DNA of 64,000 nt from assembly GCA_963799455.1 (NCBI GenBank), contig CAWCXF010000005.1, forward strand, positions 62,001 through 126,000. The letters run 5' to 3'. The notes below the pieces were generated by a model, which saw only the letters and a program-made list of their open reading frames with translations, was not told the DNA's origin and ran no database searches. This stretch comes from CAWCXF01 sp963799455. Its GTDB lineage: Bacteria; Pseudomonadota; Alphaproteobacteria; Rhodobacterales; Rhodobacteraceae. The first letter of the stretch is position 1. Each line of letters begins with the position of its first letter. Of this stretch, positions 17,548 to 25,538 are shown piece after piece. Made by a program: the position numbers and the translations under genes.

Positions 17548-18501
17548 ATGACGCTCAAGGTCGCCATCCAGATGGACCCCGTCGAGCGCGTCGAGATCGA
17601 CGCCGACTCCACCTTCCGGCTCGCCGAGGCGGCGCAGGCGCGGGGCCATTCGCTGTTCTACTACACGCCGCCCGAGCTGGCCTGGCGCGAGGGGCGGGTG
17701 TTCGCGCGCGGCCGCGACCTGCGCGTGAGCCGGACGCGCGGCGCGCACGCGGAGCTCGGCCCCGCGCGCGAGGTCGATCTCGACGGCTTCGACGTGGTGT
17801 GGCTCAGGCAGGATCCGCCCTTCGACATGGCCTACATCACCACGACGCACATCCTCCAGCGCCTCGCGCCCGGCACGCTCGTGGTCAACGACCCGTTCTG
17901 GGTGCGCAACTTCCCCGAGAAGCTCCTGGTGCTCGACTTCCCGGACCTCACGCCGCCCACGGCGGTGGCGCGCGACCTCGACATGCTGCGCGCCTTCCGC
18001 GCGCATCACGGCGACGTGATCCTCAAGCCGCTCTACGGCAACGGCGGCTCGGGCGTGTTCCGCCTCACCCCCGAGGACCGCAACATCGCCTCGCTGCATG
18101 AGCTGTTCTCAGGGATCTCGCGCGAGCCGCTGGTGATGCAGAAGTTCCTGCCGGACGTGTCGGCCGGCGACAAGCGCGTGATCTTGGTGGACGGCGAGCC
18201 CGTGGGCGCCATCAACCGCGTGCCCGCCGAGGGCGAGACGCGCTCGAACCTCCACGTCGGCGGCCGCGCCGAGGCTGCGACCCTCACCGAGCGCGACCGC
18301 GAGATCTGCGCCCGCATCGGCCCCACCTTGCGCGATCACGGCCAGGTCTTCGTCGGCATCGACGTGATCGGCGGGTGGCTGACGGAGATCAACGTGACCT
18401 CGCCCACCGGCATCCAGGAGCTGGAGCGCTTCGACGGCATCGACGTGGCGGGGGCGATCTGGGACGCGGTGGAGGGGCGGCTCGGGGCGGGGCGCGCCTG
18501 A
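17548..18501 (+). CDS. gshB: Glutathione synthase
   Basis: GshB joins gamma-glutamylcysteine and glycine with ATP, the second step of glutathione synthesis. The 317-aa product has the N-terminal substrate domain (LKVAIQMDPVERVEIDADST, WLRQDPPFDMAYITTTHIL) and the ATP-grasp part (VILKPLYGNGGSGVF, MQKFLPDVSAGDKRVILVDG, TEINVTSPTGIQELERFDG). All expected motifs are present and length is normal. GGGAGG lies eight bases before ATG 17548. Confidence 0.97.
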   Translation: MTLKVAIQMDPVERVEIDADSTFRLAEAAQARGHSLFYYTPPELAWREGRVFARGRDLRVSRTRGAHAELGPAREVDLDGFDVVWLRQDPPFDMAYITTTHILQRLAPGTLVVNDPFWVRNFPEKLLVLDFPDLTPPTAVARDLDMLRAFRAHHGDVILKPLYGNGGSGVFRLTPEDRNIASLHELFSGISREPLVMQKFLPDVSAGDKRVILVDGEPVGAINRVPAEGETRSNLHVGGRAEAATLTERDREICARIGPTLRDHGQVFVGIDVIGGWLTEINVTSPTGIQELERFDGIDVAGAIWDAVEGRLGAGRA

Positions 18502-19007
18502 GCCCGTCGTTCGAGATCGGCGACCCGGTTCCGGAGCCCGCCGTCGCCGACTGGCGGGTCAGCCTCGCCTTCCACTGCGACGTGCTGGGCTTCGAGGTCG
18601 CCTGCCGGCGCGCGCCCCGAGGAGGGGTTTGCCTTCCTCACCTCGGCCGGGCGCAGCTGATGATCCACGAGATCGGCAGGGGCCGCGTGCCGGCCGTCGA
18701 GGGCGCGACGCTCGACCGACCGCTGGGGCGGGGCCCGAACCTCCCGACCAGGGTCGATCGCGTGGCGCCGCTCCTGGCAGCCCCAGAGGCGGCGGGATCG
18801 CGTCTCGTCCTGCCGCCGGAGGAGCGCCGGCATCGCGCCGGCGACATCGAGCACGGCGTTCGTCAGTTCGCGGCGCCTGACCCCGACGGCCATCTGCCGC
18901 GGTTCGGCGAGGCGATCGGCACGAGAATCGCCGCGGAGGGGCCACAGGGAAACGCCTCGTCTCGGCGGCCGACCCCCAGGGCTCTGGGGCGATCGGTGGA
19001 TCGCTGA
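18502..19007 (+). pseudogene. Decayed VOC/bleomycin-resistance-like gene
   Basis: Translation right after gshB resembles a bleomycin-resistance-type VOC protein: FEIGDPVPEPAVADWRVSLA, FHCDVLGFEVACRR, AQLMIHEIGRGRVPAVEG, LPPEERRHRAGDIEHGVRQF and ADPDGHLPRFGEAIGTR-like text. No ATG, GTG or TTG start precedes it; the expected start region reads CTGAGC. Around 18616-18655 the middle strand fits the family only in the +1 frame (EEGFAFLTSAG), bracketed by one extra C and one missing G, so two compensating indels are inferred. The tail drifts into unrelated residues. The frame is otherwise open, so recent decay or sequence error are both possible. Confidence 0.6.
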
Positions 19008-19251
19008 CAGGACATGGAGATGACCGAGGGATCGAGGAGGGTGAGCATCGCCCCGGCGCCCCGCCCGGACGATCGGGCGGCGGGGTCGGCCCGCCGGTCG
19101 TCGGCGTGCCACGCCGCGCCCCTCCCTGGGCAGCACCGGCCGGGGCCGCTCGGACTGCGCCGCGCTCAGCCGGAACGGGTCGCCGCACCTCGCGCTCCCC
19201 AAGCCAGGTCGGCGCAGGAACGCGCCAGAAGGGATCAGAGGGGTCCGGAGC

Positions 19252-20046
19252 CTAGGGCCGCGGGTGCGGCCAGGGCGAGGCCTCGGGCGGCACGGGTCCG
19301 GTCCCGACCCCGACGCCGATGATCCGCACGTCCCTGGCGCCTCCGGCGCGCGAGGCGAGCACCGCGCCGTCGTCGCGCGAAGGCGCGGCGCCCGCAGGGG
19401 CGCCGAGACCGGTGGCGACGAGGACCGGAGCCGGCTCGGCCACGGCCCGGCGCACGGCGGCGGCGCTCGCCGCGAGCGCGCTCGCCCCCCCGATCGCGGC
19501 CGCGGGGAGGGCGATCGCCGCCGACCCCGCCCGCGCCGCGACCGCCGGCCCCGCCATCGGCGCCCGCGTCGCCATGCGGTCGGCCGCGCCCGAGCCGGAC
19601 CCCGTCGCCTCCGCCACCGGCGTGTCCTCGGGGCGCGGGAGCGGGCGGATGCGCGGCAGGCGCGGCCCGCTCGAGGGGTCGGCCTGCGGACCTTCGGCGA
19701 AGACGCGCAGACCGTAGGCCCGAAGCGCGTCGAGGACGAGGCCGTAGGGGTTCTCCCGACAGTAGAGCACGAGGCCGGTGGCGAGGTCGGCCGGGTCGGT
19801 GGTGGAGAGCGGCTCGCCCTCGACGGGCCGGTTGCCGCCGTCGCGCCGCCCGGCGAGGTAGCCCAGGCCCCAGTCCACCGCCGCCGCCAGCACGGGGGCG
19901 TTCTCGGCCCCGCTGATGCTCTCGCAGCCCTGGACGCCGATGCCGGCCATGCCCTCGGCGCTCAGCACCGCCTGGCCGGGCGCCGCGGCGGGCAGGCCCG
20001 CGACGAGGCCCGGGACAAGGGAGGCGAGGAGGATGGAGCGAAGCAT
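19252..20046 (-). CDS. Secreted protein with HdeA/Rap1a-like N-terminal half
   Basis: The 264-aa product begins with a signal peptide (MLRSILLASLVPGLVAGLPA, cleavage near APGQA). Residues about 30-115 resemble small HdeA/Rap1a-type periplasmic domains: a Cys (GIGVQGCESI), AAAVDWGLGYLAGRRD and LVLYCRENPYGLVLDAL, giving two cysteines that could pair. The C-terminal half is Ala/Gly/Pro-rich and probably disordered. No firm family can be named. It is transcribed divergently from the lyxose isomerase gene, and the spacer upstream of it is ordinary. Confidence 0.7.
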   Translation of the reverse strand: MLRSILLASLVPGLVAGLPAAAPGQAVLSAEGMAGIGVQGCESISGAENAPVLAAAVDWGLGYLAGRRDGGNRPVEGEPLSTTDPADLATGLVLYCRENPYGLVLDALRAYGLRVFAEGPQADPSSGPRLPRIRPLPRPEDTPVAEATGSGSGAADRMATRAPMAGPAVAARAGSAAIALPAAAIGGASALAASAAAVRRAVAEPAPVLVATGLGAPAGAAPSRDDGAVLASRAGGARDVRIIGVGVGTGPVPPEASPWPHPRP

Positions 20047-20131
20047 GGACGGCCCCCGGGCAGCGGCTCGCGCGATTCGGCGCTGCGGCGGGAATCGGAC
20101 TTGGTTAAGGTGAAGTCAAACGAGGTGCCCG

Positions 20132-20812
20132 ATGAAGCGTTCCCGCATCAACGCCGCCCTGGCCGAGGCCGAGGAGACGATGCGCGCCCACGGCTTCGCG
20201 CTGCCGCCCTTCGCCGCCTGGTCGCCCGGGGCGATGCGCGAGCGCGCGCCCGGCACGCGGATCGCGCAGGCGCGGCTCGGCTGGGACGTGACCGACTACG
20301 GGCGGGGGGATTTCGACGGCTTGGGGCTCGTGCTCTTCACGCTGCGCAACGGGACGCTCGCCGACCTGCGGCGGGGCATGGGCCTGTGCTACGCCGAGAA
20401 GCTCTTGATCTCGCGCCGCGACCAGCTCAGCCCGATGCACACCCACGTCGTGAAGGCCGAGGACATCATCAACCGCGGCGGGGCGACCCTCGCGGTGCAG
20501 CTCCACGGCTCGGACGAGGAGGGCCGCCTCGCCGAGGACCGGGGCGTGCGGGTCGTGTGCGACGGGGCGCCGCGCGAGGTGGGCCCGGGCGACGTGCTGC
20601 GCCTGGCGCCCGGCGAGAGCGTGACGCTCATGCCGGGCGACTGGCACGCCTTCTGGGGCGAGGGCGGCGACGTGCTGATCGGCGAGGTCAGCACCGTCAA
20701 CGACGACCTGACCGACAACGTCTTCCGCGAGCCCCTGGGCCGCTTCCCCGACGTGGAGGAGGACGAGGAGCCCATGCGCCTCCTGGTGAGCGACTACGAT
20801 CGCTGGCTGTGA
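20132..20812 (+). CDS. D-lyxose isomerase-like cupin
   Basis: The 226-aa protein matches the D-lyxose ketol-isomerase family: a cupin with metal-ligand strand SPMHTHVVKAEDIINRGGAT (His-x-His ... Glu) and a second cupin motif with LMPGDWHAFWGEGGDVLIGE. It likely isomerises D-lyxose and D-xylulose, or a related sugar, in the cytoplasm; the physiological substrate is unknown and no sugar transporter is adjacent. The opening MKRSRINAALAEAEETMRAH is typical. GAGG lies close upstream of ATG 20132. A palindromic element follows it and separates it from convergent iorB. Confidence 0.85.
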   Translation: MKRSRINAALAEAEETMRAHGFALPPFAAWSPGAMRERAPGTRIAQARLGWDVTDYGRGDFDGLGLVLFTLRNGTLADLRRGMGLCYAEKLLISRRDQLSPMHTHVVKAEDIINRGGATLAVQLHGSDEEGRLAEDRGVRVVCDGAPREVGPGDVLRLAPGESVTLMPGDWHAFWGEGGDVLIGEVSTVNDDLTDNVFREPLGRFPDVEEDEEPMRLLVSDYDRWL

Positions 20813-20821
20813 GCGGGGGGT

Positions 20822-20843
20822 CTGGGGGCACGCGTGCCCCCGG
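20822..20843. repeat. Palindromic element, CACGCGTG core
   Basis: The perfect core GGGGGCACGCGTGCCCCC spans 20824-20841. It lies between two convergent genes; read on the minus strand it begins as TAAGGC, where TAA is the iorB stop codon. Probably a shared terminator. Confidence 0.9.
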
Positions 20844-20845
20844 CC

Positions 20846-23083
20846 TTAGACCACGAAGTCGAAGCGGCGTCGCAGCGGCAGCTCGCGCACGCGCTCGCCG
20901 GTGAGGTCGAAGAGCGCGTTGGCCAGCGCCGGGGCGGCGGGGGGCACGCCCGGCTCGCCCGCGCCGCCGATCCCGTCGCGGTTGCGCACGATGCGGACGT
21001 GGGTGCGCGGCGCGCCGGTCATGCGCAGGGCGTCGTAGTCGGGGAAGTTGCGCTCCTGCACCTCGCCGCCCTGGAAGGTGATCTCGCCCAGCATGGCCGC
21101 GGAGAGGCCGAAGATCGCGCCGCCCGACATCTGCGCCTCGACGATGGCGGGGTCGAGCGCGGGGCCCACGTCGCAGGCGATCCAGACCTCGGCGACGCGG
21201 ATGCGGCCCCCTTCGTCGCGGACCTCGACGATCTCGGCCACTGGCGTGCCGAAGGAGTGGGTGAAGGCCACGCCGCGGCCGGTGCCCTCGGGCGTCGAGC
21301 CGGACCAGCCGGCGAGGTCGGCCACGGCCTCGATGACGCGGGCCGAGGGCTCGTGCTCGGCGCGGGCGAGGTCCACGCGCAAGCCGAGCGGGTCGCGGCC
21401 GGCGGCGTGCGCCAGCTCGTCGAGGAAGCACTCCTGGAAGAAGGCGTTCTGCGAGTTGCCGACCGAGCGCCAGAAGCCGACGGGCACGTCGATCTCGGCG
21501 AGGTGGCCGTCCACGCGCCAGTGGGGCAGGCCGTAGGGCTGGTCGAAGGCGCCCTCGACATGGCCCTTGTCGGGGCCGGGCGGGGCCAGGCCGGCGAGGC
21601 GGCGGGCCGCGGCGCGGGTGACGGAAGGAGCCGCGAGCGCGGCGTGCAGGCCCGCGACCGCGCCGCCCTCGACCCAGCCGCGCATCCGCGCGCGGGCCAT
21701 GGGGCGGTAGAAGTCGTGGGTCATGTCGTGCTCGCGCGACCAGGTGGTCTTGACGGGCGTGCCGGGCAGGGCGGCGGCGACCTTCGCGGCGATCACGGCG
21801 TGGTCCACCTCGCCGCGCCGGCCGAAGCCGCCGCCGAGGAAGGGGGTGTGGACGGCGACGGCGCCCTTCGGCAGCTCGAGCGCGGCCGCCACGTGGTCGC
21901 GGATCAGCGTGGGGGCCTGGTTGCCGCACCAGATCTCGGCGGCGTCCGGCGTGACGAGCGCGGCCGCGTTCATCGGCTCCATGGTCGCGTGGGCGAGCCA
22001 GGGGACCGCGTAGGCGGCCTCGAGCGTCGGGGCCCCGAGCGCGTCCACGTCGCCCTCGTCGCGCAGGCGCGAGTCGGGGGCTGCGTCGAGCGCGGCCTCG
22101 ATCACGGCGGCCTGCGCCTCGCTCGTGCCGGGATAGGGCGGGGGCCCCCATTCGACCTCCACCGCCTCGGCGGCGCGCATCGCGGTCCAGGTGTCGGTGG
22201 CGATGGCGGCGACGCCGTTCCCGAGGTCCACGACCGCCTCGACGCCCGTCATGGCGAGCGCCTGGGCGGGATCGAAGCGCAGCATCGTCCCGCCCAGGCG
22301 CGGGGAGAGGCGCGGGGCCGCGTGGAGCATCCCCGGCAGTCGCGTGTCGATGCCGTAGGTCGCGGTGCCGGTGGACTTCGCGGCCATGTCGGTGCGGGGC
22401 AGCGAGCGGCCGAGGAGCCTCCATTCGGACGGGTCGCGCAGGGCGACGCGCCGCGGCGGGTCGGTCCCGGCGAGGTCGCCGGCAAGGTCGGTGTAGGCGA
22501 TGGCGGCGCCGTCGGGGGCGACGACGGCGCCGCGCTCGGTCCGCAGATCGCCGGGCGGACGGCCCAGGCGCTGCCCGGCGGCGATCTTGAGCGTCTCGCG
22601 GGCCAGGGCTCCGGCCGCGCGCATGCGCTCGAAGGCGTCGATGGTGGAGGTCGAGCCGCCGGTGACCTGGACGCCGACGCCCTTGGCCATCAGCGCCATG
22701 CCCAGCGCGAGCCGGCCCTGGAACTCGGTGCGGGCGTAGTCGGCGAAGGGCAGGCCGAGGCCCATCAGCGCGCCGTTCCAGTAGGCGCGGGCCGGCGGCC
22801 CGTGGACGACGCGCACCCCGTCCCAGTCGAGGTCCATCTCCTCGGCGACGAGCGCCGCCAGGGTGGTGTGGGTGCCCTGGCCCATCTCGGCGCGGGGGGC
22901 GACGACCGTGACGCCCTCGCCGTCCACGATCACGAAGGGGTTGAGGGCGTGGGCGCCTTCGCCGGGTGAGAGCGGGTTCGGCGGATCCTGCGCGATCCAC
23001 CAGGCGCCGAAGGCGGCGCCGCCGGCGATCGCCGCGGTGCCCGCGAGGAGCGTGCGGCGGGTGATGGTGCGGGCGCGGCTCAC
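20846..23083 (-). CDS. iorB: Molybdopterin-binding aldehyde/isoquinoline 1-oxidoreductase large subunit, Tat-exported
   Basis: The 745-aa protein is a xanthine-oxidase-family large subunit of the IorB type. It starts with a twin-arginine signal (RARTITRRTLLAGTAAIAGG) and continues ALNPFVIVDGEGVTVVAPRAEMGQGTHT-type text, the molybdopterin-binding GGGFGRRGEVDH, and a C-terminal DVGPALDPAIVEAQ with the GxGGxGEP-like GIGGAGEPGVPP carrying the catalytic Glu. It hydroxylates N-heterocycles or oxidises aldehydes in the periplasm, with electrons passing through the 2Fe-2S subunit; the substrate is unknown. GTG 23083 is used because it places the twin-arginine motif at the N-terminus. Confidence 0.92.
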   Translation of the reverse strand: MSRARTITRRTLLAGTAAIAGGAAFGAWWIAQDPPNPLSPGEGAHALNPFVIVDGEGVTVVAPRAEMGQGTHTTLAALVAEEMDLDWDGVRVVHGPPARAYWNGALMGLGLPFADYARTEFQGRLALGMALMAKGVGVQVTGGSTSTIDAFERMRAAGALARETLKIAAGQRLGRPPGDLRTERGAVVAPDGAAIAYTDLAGDLAGTDPPRRVALRDPSEWRLLGRSLPRTDMAAKSTGTATYGIDTRLPGMLHAAPRLSPRLGGTMLRFDPAQALAMTGVEAVVDLGNGVAAIATDTWTAMRAAEAVEVEWGPPPYPGTSEAQAAVIEAALDAAPDSRLRDEGDVDALGAPTLEAAYAVPWLAHATMEPMNAAALVTPDAAEIWCGNQAPTLIRDHVAAALELPKGAVAVHTPFLGGGFGRRGEVDHAVIAAKVAAALPGTPVKTTWSREHDMTHDFYRPMARARMRGWVEGGAVAGLHAALAAPSVTRAAARRLAGLAPPGPDKGHVEGAFDQPYGLPHWRVDGHLAEIDVPVGFWRSVGNSQNAFFQECFLDELAHAAGRDPLGLRVDLARAEHEPSARVIEAVADLAGWSGSTPEGTGRGVAFTHSFGTPVAEIVEVRDEGGRIRVAEVWIACDVGPALDPAIVEAQMSGGAIFGLSAAMLGEITFQGGEVQERNFPDYDALRMTGAPRTHVRIVRNRDGIGGAGEPGVPPAAPALANALFDLTGERVRELPLRRRFDFVV

Positions 23084-23370
23084 GATGCGATCGCTCGGGC
23101 TCGGGGCGATCCGGCCGCGGCCGGGCTCCGCGTCCCGTGGAAGATGCCGAAGGGATGGAGGGTCCGCGGGCGGGAGGCGCGCGACGTGGACCGCCGAGCC
23201 ATCGGTCGGGGTGCCGGGGCGGCACGTCCGTTCCCATGCCCGCTCGGGGGCAGGGCGGTCCCTCGGGCCCGGACGGTGGCCGGCGCGCGGGCACCGGCGG
23301 GTGAGGGGAGCGCGATCTCGGTCGGCGCGAGGCGCATCGCCGCCGGGTGCCGGGAGACGCGGCCGCTCAT
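23080..23370 (-). CDS. Possible small ORF bridging iorA and iorB
   Basis: A 96-codon frame starts ATGA, overlapping the iorA stop, and ends GTGA, overlapping the iorB start, so it would couple the two genes exactly. Against it, the translation is Arg/Pro/Ala/Ser-rich with no motif, signal peptide or membrane segment, resembling random frames of this GC-rich DNA, and iorA-iorB pairs normally have no gene between them. Either a lineage-specific protein, a translational bridge or chance. Confidence 0.3.
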   Translation of the reverse strand: MSGRVSRHPAAMRLAPTEIALPSPAGARAPATVRARGTALPPSGHGNGRAAPAPRPMARRSTSRASRPRTLHPFGIFHGTRSPAAAGSPRARAIAS

Positions 23371-23828
23371 CCCGCGGCACCCCGGCCGGCGGCCGCGCGG
23401 ATGGCCGCGCGGATGCGGGGGTAGGCGCCGCAGCGGCAGAGGTTGCCGGCCATCGCGGCGTCGATCTCGGCGTCGGTGGGGTCGGCGGTCTCGGCGAGCA
23501 GCGCCGCCGCCTGCATGATCTGACCCGACTGGCAGTAGCCGCACTGGGCGACCTGCTCCTCGATCCAGGCGGCCTGGACGGGGTGGAGGGCCTCGGGCGA
23601 GCCCAGCCCCTCGATGGTGGTGACGGCCCCCCACACGTCGGCGAGGGCCAACTGGCAGGAGCGCACCGCCTCGCCCTCGACGTGGACGGTGCAGGCGCCG
23701 CAGGCCGCGACGCCGCAGCCATACTTGGTGCCGGTGAGGCCGAGGCCGTCGCGCAGCGCCCAGAGGAGCGGCACCTCGCCCGGCAGATCGACCTCTCGCG
23801 TGGCGCCGTTGACGGTGAGCGTGACCAT
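23367..23828 (-). CDS. iorA: 2Fe-2S subunit of the isoquinoline 1-oxidoreductase-type enzyme
   Basis: The 153-aa small subunit has two [2Fe-2S] clusters: a plant-ferredoxin type with CGVAACGACTV and a distal Cys (RSCQLAL), and the C-terminal helical domain with QCGYCQSGQIM and GNLCRCGAYPRI. It hands electrons from the molybdenum subunit to an acceptor, probably a membrane cytochrome. It has no signal of its own, so it is presumably co-exported with the Tat-tagged large subunit. ATG 23828 gives the canonical MVTLTVNG opening. Confidence 0.95.
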   Translation of the reverse strand: MVTLTVNGATREVDLPGEVPLLWALRDGLGLTGTKYGCGVAACGACTVHVEGEAVRSCQLALADVWGAVTTIEGLGSPEALHPVQAAWIEEQVAQCGYCQSGQIMQAAALLAETADPTDAEIDAAMAGNLCRCGAYPRIRAAIRAAAGRGAAG

Positions 23829-23875
23829 GGGGGTGATGTAGGCCGCCCGGGCGCGATGCGCCAGGACGCGGGGGT

Positions 23876-23897
23876 CCGGGGGCACGCGTGCCCCCGG
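23876..23897. repeat. Palindromic element, CACGCGTG core
   Basis: Core GGGGGCACGCGTGCCCCC at 23878-23895, preceded by GCGGGGGTCC and followed by GGCCTT. It lies between divergent iorA and pntA, the only family copy I see that does not follow a stop codon. Confidence 0.9.
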
Positions 23898-23959
23898 CCT
23901 TCCTTGCGCGCCGAAGCCGATGGGCTCTAAGGTCCGCGCGAGGTCACGCGGGGGACGGA

Positions 23960-25528
23960 ATGAAGGTCGGCGCACCGAAGGAGACGGCCTCGGGCGAGGC
24001 GCGGGTGGCGATGACCCCCGAGTCGGCCCGCATGATCGAGAAGCTCGGCCACGAGTGCCTGATCGAGCGCGGCGCGGGCGAGGCCGCGGGCTTCACCGAC
24101 GCCGCCTACGAGGAGGCCGGCGTGCGCGTGGTGGACGCCGACGCGCTGTGGTCGGAGGCGGACGCGATCGTCAAGGTCCGCCCGCCGTCCGACGACGAGG
24201 CGGGGCGGCTCGACGAGGGCAAGACGCTGATCTCGTTCTTCTACCCGGGCCGGAACGAGGATCTCCTCAAGCGCGTGGCCTCCTCGGGCGCGAGCGTGAT
24301 CGCGATGGACATGGTGCCGCGGATCAGCCGCGCGCAGAAGATGGACGCGCTGTCCTCGATGGCCAACATCGCCGGATACCGCGCGGTGATCGAGGCGGGC
24401 GCCAATTTCGGGCGCTTCTTCACCGGCCAGGTGACGGCCGCGGGCAAGGTGCCGCCCGCCAAGGTGCTGGTGGTGGGCGCGGGCGTGGCGGGGCTGGCCG
24501 CGATCGGCACCGCCGCGAGCTTGGGCGCGATCGTGCGCGCCTTCGACGTGCGCCCCGAGGTCGCCGAGCAGATCGAGTCGATGGGCGCCGAGTTCCTGTT
24601 GCTCGACTTCGAGGAGACCTCTGACGGCTCGGAGACCGGCGGCTACGCCAAGCCCTCGTCCCCCGAGTTCCGCGAGAAGCAGCTCGAGCTGTTCCTGGCG
24701 CAGGCGCCCGAGGTGGACATCGTCATCACCACGGCGCTGATCCCCGGGCGGCCCGCGCCGAAGCTCTGGACCGAGGAGATGGTCGCGGCGATGAAGCCGG
24801 GCTCGGTCGTCGTGGACCTCGCCGCGGAGGCCGGCGGCAACTGCGCGCTGACGGTGCCCGATCACAAGGTCACGTCGAAGAACGGCGTCACCATCGTCGG
24901 CTACACCGACTACCCGAGCCGGATGGCGACGCAGGCCTCGACGCTCTACGCCAACAACATCCGCCACATGCTCACGGACCTGACGCCCGGCAAGGACGGC
25001 CGCGTCGTGCACGACATGGAGGACGACGTGATCCGCGGCGCCACCGTCGCGCATGGCGGCGAGGTGACCTACCCGCCGCCCAGGCCCAAGGTCGCGGCGA
25101 TCGCGGCCGCGAAGCCCAAGCCCGCCGTGCCCGCGCTCACGCCCGAGGAGAAGCGCGCGAACGAGCTGGCCGCGTTCAAGGAGGCGACGAAGCGCCAGGT
25201 GACGCTGCTGGCCGCGGGCGGCGCGGTGGTGCTGCTGATGGGGCTCTTCGCGCCGGCGTCCTTCATGGCGCACTTCATCGTCTTCGTGCTCGCCTGCTTC
25301 GTGGGCTTCCAGGTGATCTGGGGCGTCTCCCACGCGCTGCACACGCCCTTGATGGCGGTGACGAACGCGATCTCGGGCATCATCATCCTCGGCGCGCTCC
25401 TGCAGATCGGGTCGGGGAGCGGGCTGGTGGCCGTCCTCGCGGCGGTGTCGGTGCTGATCGCGGCGATCAACGTCGTCGGCGGCTTCCTGGTGACGCGCCG
25501 GATGCTCGCCATGTTCCAGCGGTCCTGA
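23960..25528 (+). CDS. pntA: NAD(P) transhydrogenase subunit alpha
   Basis: PntA and PntB form the proton-pumping transhydrogenase that makes NADPH from NADH. This 522-aa alpha subunit is undivided: an NAD-binding domain I with GAGVAGLAAIGTAASLGA near residue 172 and the mobile-loop region GGYAKPSSPEF, then a Lys/Pro/Ala linker and three or four membrane helices from about residue 412. Many alphaproteobacteria split this into two genes (pntAA/pntAB); here it is fused as in E. coli. ATG 23960 gives MKVGAPKETASGEARVAMTP, the family start. PntB follows after 10 bp. Confidence 0.96.
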   Translation: MKVGAPKETASGEARVAMTPESARMIEKLGHECLIERGAGEAAGFTDAAYEEAGVRVVDADALWSEADAIVKVRPPSDDEAGRLDEGKTLISFFYPGRNEDLLKRVASSGASVIAMDMVPRISRAQKMDALSSMANIAGYRAVIEAGANFGRFFTGQVTAAGKVPPAKVLVVGAGVAGLAAIGTAASLGAIVRAFDVRPEVAEQIESMGAEFLLLDFEETSDGSETGGYAKPSSPEFREKQLELFLAQAPEVDIVITTALIPGRPAPKLWTEEMVAAMKPGSVVVDLAAEAGGNCALTVPDHKVTSKNGVTIVGYTDYPSRMATQASTLYANNIRHMLTDLTPGKDGRVVHDMEDDVIRGATVAHGGEVTYPPPRPKVAAIAAAKPKPAVPALTPEEKRANELAAFKEATKRQVTLLAAGGAVVLLMGLFAPASFMAHFIVFVLACFVGFQVIWGVSHALHTPLMAVTNAISGIIILGALLQIGSGSGLVAVLAAVSVLIAAINVVGGFLVTRRMLAMFQRS

Positions 25529-25538
25529 GGGGGCATTC

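Noticed and set aside
19008..19251. Further gene remnant between the decayed VOC gene and the secreted protein gene
   Set aside because: Short motifs are not readable in any frame; ordinary composition, no start with a ribosome-binding site.
20132..20812. Sugar-catabolism gene cluster around the D-lyxose isomerase-like gene
   Set aside because: Neighbours are a secreted protein of unknown family and iorAB; no kinase, transporter or regulator of sugar use is adjacent.
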